Positions 59,541-64,000 of a DNA stretch of 64,000 nucleotides are shown here, one piece after another. The stretch is taken from contig JAGVNI010000017.1 of NCBI GenBank assembly GCA_020053355.1, positions 47,193-111,192 of the forward strand, written 5' to 3'. The stretch is from an archaeon. Lineage in GTDB: Archaea > Micrarchaeota > Micrarchaeia > Anstonellales > Bilamarchaeaceae. Each line of letters starts with the position of its first letter. Positions within the stretch are counted from its first letter, which is position 1. A program made the position numbers and the translations under genes. The notes under the pieces are model-generated. The model was given only the letters and a program-made list of their open reading frames with translations, made no database searches and was not told where the DNA came from.

Positions 59541-60109
59541 TGATACTGATAATAGACAACTATGACTCGTTCGTGTACAACCTTTCCCAGCTTTTCAGCT
59601 CGCTTGGGCAGGACGTGCGCGTCGTCAGGAACGACAGGCTGGACATCGGCGGGGTGAAAGCGCTCGCCCCGGATGGGATAGTGCTCTCTCCCGGCCCAGG
59701 CACGCCGGCGAACCCGCGCGATTTCGGTGTCTGCGCCGGCATACTCGCGGAGGTCCGGGACACACCTATCCTCGGCGTATGCCTCGGCCACCAGGGCATC
59801 ATACGGCATTTCGGCGGGAATGTCGTGAAGGCCACCCCCATGCACGGCAAGACGAGCCTCATCGAGCATGACGGGAAAGGGCTCTTCCAAGGCGTCCCGA
59901 ACCCCCTGCGGGTCATGAGATACCATTCGCTTGTCGGCACGGACATCCCGGACTGCCTCGAAATCACGGCGAGATGCAATGATGACGGAGCGGTCATGGC
60001 GGTAAGGCACAAGAGCCTGGAGATATACGGGGTCCAGTTCCACCCGGAGAGCATAATGACGCAGGATGGGATTAAGTTGCTCGGGAATTTCCTGGAGGCG
60101 GGGCGATGA
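59537..60109 (+). CDS. trpG: Anthranilate synthase component II, glutamine amidotransferase (TrpG)
   Basis: 190 aa. The class I amidotransferase triad is visible: Cys in GVCLGHQGI, His and Glu in QFHPESIMTQDG. IIDNYDSFVYNL at the start and LSPGPGTP are typical. It delivers ammonia to TrpE. The start overlaps trpE and the stop overlaps trpD, both by four bases, implying coupled translation. Confidence 0.96.
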   Translation: MMILIIDNYDSFVYNLSQLFSSLGQDVRVVRNDRLDIGGVKALAPDGIVLSPGPGTPANPRDFGVCAGILAEVRDTPILGVCLGHQGIIRHFGGNVVKATPMHGKTSLIEHDGKGLFQGVPNPLRVMRYHSLVGTDIPDCLEITARCNDDGAVMAVRHKSLEIYGVQFHPESIMTQDGIKLLGNFLEAGR

Positions 60110-61119
60110 TACCGGCGATACTGGAGAAGCTCGTCAGGAAAGAGAATCTCACGCAGGAGGAAGCCGAATCGGCCATGGGTTTTGTCATGGGTGGGGGTTA
60201 CACGCCCGCGCAGACCGCCGCGTTTCTTATCGCCCTGAAGATGAAAGGCGAGAGTGGAGAGGAAATCGCCGCGCTTGCGAGGGTGATGAGGAAGCACGCC
60301 ATCACCATCCGGCCATCGGCAAGTAACCTGGTGGACACCTGTGGAACCGGCGGCGATTCGTCCAACACGTTCAACATTTCCACCACCGCGGCGTTCATAG
60401 CCGCCGGAAGCGGCGTCGCGATAGCGAAGCATGGCAACCGGGCGGTGTCCGGCAGGTGCGGCTCGGCAGACGTGCTGGAAGAGCTGGGCGTGTTGATGCT
60501 CCCGCCGGATGATGTCAGGAAGTGCATAGATAAGACGGGGATGGGGTTCATGTTCGCGCCCTTCTTCCACCCCGCCATGAAGAACGTCGCGGGCGTGAGG
60601 AAGGAGCTTGGAATCCGCACGGTCTTCAACATCCTCGGCCCGCTCACGAATCCTGCGGGTGCGGATGCCCAGGTTCTCGGCGTGTATGACGCGTCGCTGA
60701 CGGAAACCTTGGCCGAGGTACTGAGGGAGCTCGGGACCGCCCGTGCGCTCGTGGTCCATTCGGGGGGTATGGATGAACTGGGGCTCGGAAAGACGAGGGT
60801 GTCGGAGCTGAGGGATGGCAGTGTCAGGACGTACGAGCTGGATGCTTCGGAATTCGGAATCACTAAGCAGAAGGTGCCGACAGCCGGTTCGAAGGAGGAG
60901 AGCGCGCGCATCACGCTCTCGGTCCTTAAAGGCGAAAAGGGGGCGGCGCTGGACATCGCAGTGCTCAATGCGGCGGCAGCCATCTATGTGGGAGGGAAAG
61001 CGAAAACGATTGGCGAAGGGCTGGAACTGGCGCGCCTTTCCGTGGACTGCGGGGCGGCGTTGCGGAAATTGGAGATGCTGAGGGATTTTCGAGGGGAAGG
61101 GAATGGACATACTGGATAG
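60106..61119 (+). CDS. trpD: Anthranilate phosphoribosyltransferase (TrpD)
   Basis: 337 aa. VDTCGTGGDSSNTFNIST (PRPP loop), IAKHGNRAVSGRCGSADVLEELG, GFMFAPFFHPAMKNVAGVR and LGPLTNPAGADAQ are all conserved. It joins anthranilate to PRPP. The 3' end overlaps trpC by 17 bases, where a Shine-Dalgarno (GAGGGGAAGGG) for trpC is embedded. Confidence 0.96.
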   Translation: MIPAILEKLVRKENLTQEEAESAMGFVMGGGYTPAQTAAFLIALKMKGESGEEIAALARVMRKHAITIRPSASNLVDTCGTGGDSSNTFNISTTAAFIAAGSGVAIAKHGNRAVSGRCGSADVLEELGVLMLPPDDVRKCIDKTGMGFMFAPFFHPAMKNVAGVRKELGIRTVFNILGPLTNPAGADAQVLGVYDASLTETLAEVLRELGTARALVVHSGGMDELGLGKTRVSELRDGSVRTYELDASEFGITKQKVPTAGSKEESARITLSVLKGEKGAALDIAVLNAAAAIYVGGKAKTIGEGLELARLSVDCGAALRKLEMLRDFRGEGNGHTG

Positions 61120-61876
61120 GTTCATAGGGAATGCGAGGAAGAGCGTGCGCGAGGGATACTACAGCGGCCGCGGCAGGTATGAAGGCGGGAGGGTTTCGCT
61201 GCTAAAGCGCCTTTGCCAGGACCGGTTCGCCCTTGTTTGCGAGATAAAGCACGCGTCCCCGGCCGGCGAGTATTCTTTTTCGAGCATAGACGTGGAGAAG
61301 GCGGCGGCGGATTTCCGGGAAAGCGGGGCGGATGCGATTTCCGTCGTGGTCGAGCCGAAGGTATTCAAGGGGGACATCGGCAACATCCCGCTGGCCAAGA
61401 AGGCAGGGCTGCCGGTGCTGTTCAAGGATTTCGTGATATGCGAGGAGCAGATAATCGCTGCGAAAGACGCCGGCGCGGATGCGGTGCTCCTGGTTGTGAA
61501 GGTGGCGCAAAGGCTGGATTTGGACCTGGACGGGTTTATCGATGCTGCTCATCGGGAGGGCCTTGAGGTGCTGCTGGAAAGCTATGATGCTGAAGAACTG
61601 AAATGCGCCATGAGGACGGATGCGGATATCCTGGGAATAAACAACCGCGACCTTCAGAGCCTCGAAGTGGATATCGGCAGGACCGGCCGGATACTGAAGG
61701 AGGCGGGCGGGGCGGACAGGCCGCTGATAAGCGAAAGCGGAATCCAGAGCGGAGGTGACGTGAGGTCCGTGCGGGAGGCCGGCGCGGACGGCGCGCTTGT
61801 CGGCACGGCGATATGGAAAGCGAAGGATTTGAAGGCGTTGATAAGGGAACTGAAAGGGGGCGGTGCCGATGGATAG
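61103..61876 (+). CDS. trpC: Indole-3-glycerol phosphate synthase (TrpC)
   Basis: 257 aa, the single-domain enzyme with no fused TrpF. Motifs: [13 protein letters not shown] (catalytic Lys), [45 protein letters not shown] and [13 protein letters not shown]. It makes indole-3-glycerol phosphate from CdRP. No trpF lies between trpD and trpC or elsewhere in the window. Confidence 0.95.
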   Translation: MDILDRFIGNARKSVREGYYSGRGRYEGGRVSLLKRLCQDRFALVCEIKHASPAGEYSFSSIDVEKAAADFRESGADAISVVVEPKVFKGDIGNIPLAKKAGLPVLFKDFVICEEQIIAAKDAGADAVLLVVKVAQRLDLDLDGFIDAAHREGLEVLLESYDAEELKCAMRTDADILGINNRDLQSLEVDIGRTGRILKEAGGADRPLISESGIQSGGDVRSVREAGADGALVGTAIWKAKDLKALIRELKGGGADG

Positions 61877-63092
61877 GTATTTCGGGAAATACGGCGGCAT
61901 GTTCGTGCCGGAAACGCTCGTGCCGGCGCTTGCGGAGCTTGAGGAGGCGTACGCGAGGTTGCGCCATGAGAAGGCGTTCCAGAACGAGCTGGCGCACTAC
62001 CTCCGGGACTTTGCTGGGCGCGAGACTCCGCTCCACCATGCGGCCGCGCTCTCGGAAAAATGCGGCGGGGCGAAGATATACCTCAAGCGCGAGGACCTCC
62101 TGCATACCGGCGCGCACAAGATAAACAACGCCCTCGGGCAGGCCCTTCTTGCAAAGAGGATGGGGAAACGCAGGGTGATTGCAGAAACCGGGGCTGGCCA
62201 GCACGGGGTTGCGGCTGCGACGGTATGCGCGCTTCTCGGGATGGAGTGCGAGGTGTTCATGGGGAGCGTGGATGCGTTGCGGCAGGAACCGAACGTGTTC
62301 CGCATGAAGCTGCTCGGGGCGAAGGTGAATATCGTGGAGAGCGGCTCGAAGACGCTCAAAGACGCGGTGAATGAGGCGCTGAGAGACTATGCGGCGAACT
62401 TCCGCGACACGCATTACCTGATAGGCTCGGCGCTCGGCCCCCACCCGTATCCGACGATGGTGAGGGATTTCCAGCGCGTGATAGGCATTGAGGCGCGGGA
62501 GCAGGTATTGGAAGCTGAGGGCCGCCTGCCTGACCTGCTCGTCGCATGCGTCGGGGGGGGGAGCAACGCGATAGGCCTTTTCCACCCGTTCCTCTGCGAC
62601 CCGGTCGGCATGATTGGCGTGGAAGCGGGCGGGGACGGGAAGAGGCATGCGGCGCGCCTCACGGGGGAGGGAAGCGTTGGCGTACTGCATGGGATGATGA
62701 GCCGCCTCCTGCAGGATGGGAGCGGGCAGGTGAGGGAGACGCATTCGGTATCCGCCGGCCTGGATTACCCTGCCGTCGGGCCGGAGCACGCGATGCTCGG
62801 CGATGAGGGGAGGGTGAAGTATGCGGCTGTGAGGGATAGTGATGCGCTCCGGGCTTTCCACACGCTTGCCAGATGCGAGGGGATAATCCCGGCGCTCGAA
62901 AGTGCGCATGCGGTCGCATACGCCATCGAAGCGGCAGGAAAGATGGGGAGGGAGCAGATAATCATCGTGAACCTTTCCGGGCGCGGCGACAAGGATATCG
63001 ACCATGTCAGGAGGCTCGGGGCGGAGAACACGAAACTGAAGACCGGAAACACAGAACCCGAAACACGGAACGAGGAAGGTGCAGGGCCATGA
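61869..63092 (+). CDS. trpB: Tryptophan synthase beta chain (TrpB)
   Basis: 407 aa from the ATG at 61869 (a GTG at 61863 is also in frame); the start overlaps trpC. The PLP lysine lies in [19 protein letters not shown] (HKINN); [13 protein letters not shown] and [11 protein letters not shown] are conserved, as in TrpB1. The C-terminus carries an unusual tail of about 20 residues with [12 protein letters not shown] after the normal [10 protein letters not shown] end; its DNA resembles repeat-like tracts in two other genes here. It forms an alpha2beta2 complex with TrpA. Confidence 0.95.
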   Translation: MDRYFGKYGGMFVPETLVPALAELEEAYARLRHEKAFQNELAHYLRDFAGRETPLHHAAALSEKCGGAKIYLKREDLLHTGAHKINNALGQALLAKRMGKRRVIAETGAGQHGVAAATVCALLGMECEVFMGSVDALRQEPNVFRMKLLGAKVNIVESGSKTLKDAVNEALRDYAANFRDTHYLIGSALGPHPYPTMVRDFQRVIGIEAREQVLEAEGRLPDLLVACVGGGSNAIGLFHPFLCDPVGMIGVEAGGDGKRHAARLTGEGSVGVLHGMMSRLLQDGSGQVRETHSVSAGLDYPAVGPEHAMLGDEGRVKYAAVRDSDALRAFHTLARCEGIIPALESAHAVAYAIEAAGKMGREQIIIVNLSGRGDKDIDHVRRLGAENTKLKTGNTEPETRNEEGAGP

Positions 63093-63898
63093 CGATTGAG
63101 GATGCTTTCGGAAAAAACGGCGCTGCGTTCATGCCATACATCTGCTGCGGGGACCCGAGTGCGGAATTCACAATCCGGGCCGTCCGGGCGCTCGCCGCAT
63201 CCGGAGCGGATGCAATCGAGTTCGGCATCCCGTTCTCGGACCCGATTGCGGATGGGAAATCCATACAGGCCGCATCAGCGCGGGCGCTGCAGGGGGGGAT
63301 GACGCCATCCAAAGCGCTTGGCGTGCTGCAGGAGATACGCGAACAGACGGAAATTCCGGTCATAATGATGACGTATTACAACATCATCCTTGCGATGGGG
63401 GGGGAGGGATTCCTAAAAAAAGCCCGCGATGCTGGAGCGGATGCGCTCATCGTGCCGGATGTCCCCCTCGAAGAATCCGAAGCCCTTCAGGGCGCCAGCA
63501 AGGGGGCGGGTCTGTGCCTTATCCGCATGGTGAGCCTAAGCTGCGATGACGCGCGCCTAAGGAATATAGCGGAGAAGGCCGAGGGATTCATTTACGCAGT
63601 AGGTACGCTCGGGACCACCGGGGCGCGTGATGATGTGGGGGCAGAAACCGCCGGGCTCGTGAAAAGGATGAAAGCAATAACACCCCTGCCCGTGGCCGTG
63701 GGTTTTGGAATATCGAAACCGGCACATGCGGCTGCCCTCACCGATGCAGGAGCTAACGGCATAATCGTCGGGAGCGCGATTGCGGATATTTATTCGGCGC
63801 ATATCGATGATGACGGAAAGATTGACGAGGACGCTGCGCTGGAGGAGCTGGAGAGATTCGCGAAGGAAATGAAAGCGGCCTGCGTAACACGCGTTTAA
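63089..63898 (+). CDS. trpA: Tryptophan synthase alpha chain (TrpA)
   Basis: 269 aa from the ATG at 63089, overlapping the trpB stop by four bases. The catalytic acids are present: the Glu in [12 protein letters not shown] and the Asp in [19 protein letters not shown] and the [10 protein letters not shown] phosphate-binding loop follow. It cleaves indole-3-glycerol phosphate to indole. Last gene of the operon seen in the window. Confidence 0.95.
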   Translation: MTIEDAFGKNGAAFMPYICCGDPSAEFTIRAVRALAASGADAIEFGIPFSDPIADGKSIQAASARALQGGMTPSKALGVLQEIREQTEIPVIMMTYYNIILAMGGEGFLKKARDAGADALIVPDVPLEESEALQGASKGAGLCLIRMVSLSCDDARLRNIAEKAEGFIYAVGTLGTTGARDDVGAETAGLVKRMKAITPLPVAVGFGISKPAHAAALTDAGANGIIVGSAIADIYSAHIDDDGKIDEDAALEELERFAKEMKAACVTRV

Positions 63899-63931
63899 AA
63901 ACATGGCTCTTCTCCCAAGTTGGGGAATAAA

Positions 63932-63984
63932 ATATATGGGTAACCTCATGTGTTTGTGACGACAAATGAGATATACCCATATAT
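63932..63984. repeat. 53-base palindrome after trpA
   Basis: Arms ATATATGGGTA (63932-63942) and TACCCATATAT (63974-63984) are exact reverse complements, and inner pieces CTCAT/ATGAG (63945-63949 with 63966-63970) continue the symmetry. It lies 33 bases after the trpA stop, close to the right edge of the window. It may be a transcript end structure, an operator for the next gene, or the end of a mobile repeat; the missing flank prevents a decision. Confidence 0.6.
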
Positions 63985-64000
63985 CAGGTATTATCAAGGA

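Noticed and set aside
60198..60983. 261-codon minus-strand frame inside trpD
   Set aside because: Antisense shadow with low-complexity Ser/Ala/Pro content; trpD is complete on the plus strand.
63557..63997. 146-codon minus-strand frame at the right end
   Set aside because: Mostly antisense to trpA and crossing the palindrome; no start signal or domain.

Overview
The window is about 58% GC by eye and comes from an archaeon. Archaeal markers are a class I lysyl-tRNA synthetase, an archaeal-type threonyl-tRNA synthetase with its own N-terminal editing domain, FEN1 with a PCNA-binding tail, aMBF1, a DRG GTPase, geranylgeranyl reductase, a Dph6-type ATP-PPase, a DUF357 protein, and a tRNA-Asp with an intron at the archaeal 37/38 position. 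AT-rich TATA-like boxes lie about 26 bases before many start codons, so many transcripts are probably leaderless. Bacterial-type genes (PurH, GrpE/DnaK/DnaJ, Fe/Mn superoxide dismutase, P-type ATPase) sit among them. Short lipobox lipoproteins, Cys-rich surface proteins and an isolated 5S rRNA gene suggest a DPANN-like lineage (for example Micrarchaeota or Diapherotrites). That placement is inference; complete trp and partial purine genes argue against extreme genome reduction.

Layout. 1-4 kb: EEP-family hydrolase (cut by the window edge), flavin disulfide reductase, Cys-repeat lipoprotein, geranylgeranyl reductase. 4-13 kb: split kinase/APH pair, CDF transporter, purH, DUF3795, PHP phosphoesterase, Mg-type P-ATPase. 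13-17 kb: intron-bearing tRNA-Asp, a two-hairpin element, small unknown genes including a tandem paralogue pair, a lipoprotein. 17-21.5 kb: ArsR-like regulator divergent from grpE-dnaK-J-only protein-dnaJ. 21.5-28 kb: lipoprotein hydrolase, then a three-gene MoxR ATPase / helical protein / HExxH-VWA operon. 28-44 kb: DUF357-rsmA, nitroreductase, 5S rRNA, LysRS-Sua5, FEN1, aMBF1, site-2 protease, a 612-aa basic protein, ThrRS, a TPR protein, a degenerate LAGLIDADG protein, purM and a PSI-like lipoprotein. 44-57 kb: Dph6-like ATP-PPase, surface VWA protein, HAD phosphatase, 5-FTHF cyclo-ligase, a 1723-aa triplicated beta-helix surface protein, HD hydrolase, DRG GTPase, SOD, FMN reductase, membrane protein. 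57.6-63.9 kb: a TrpY-like regulator divergent from trpEGDCBA, without trpF.

Most notable: (1) the MoxR/helical/HExxH-VWA operon, where the ATPase carries a four-cysteine insertion; (2) a dispersed family of paired DNA/RNA hairpins at three loci, with compensatory changes between copies; (3) two regulators that each sit next to their probable target operon with visible operator candidates (TGTACA boxes at trp, paired TGTT/AACA palindromes at the heat-shock operon); (4) an orphan tandem pair of about 93-aa proteins. Family calls come from motif recognition only; no database search was run.
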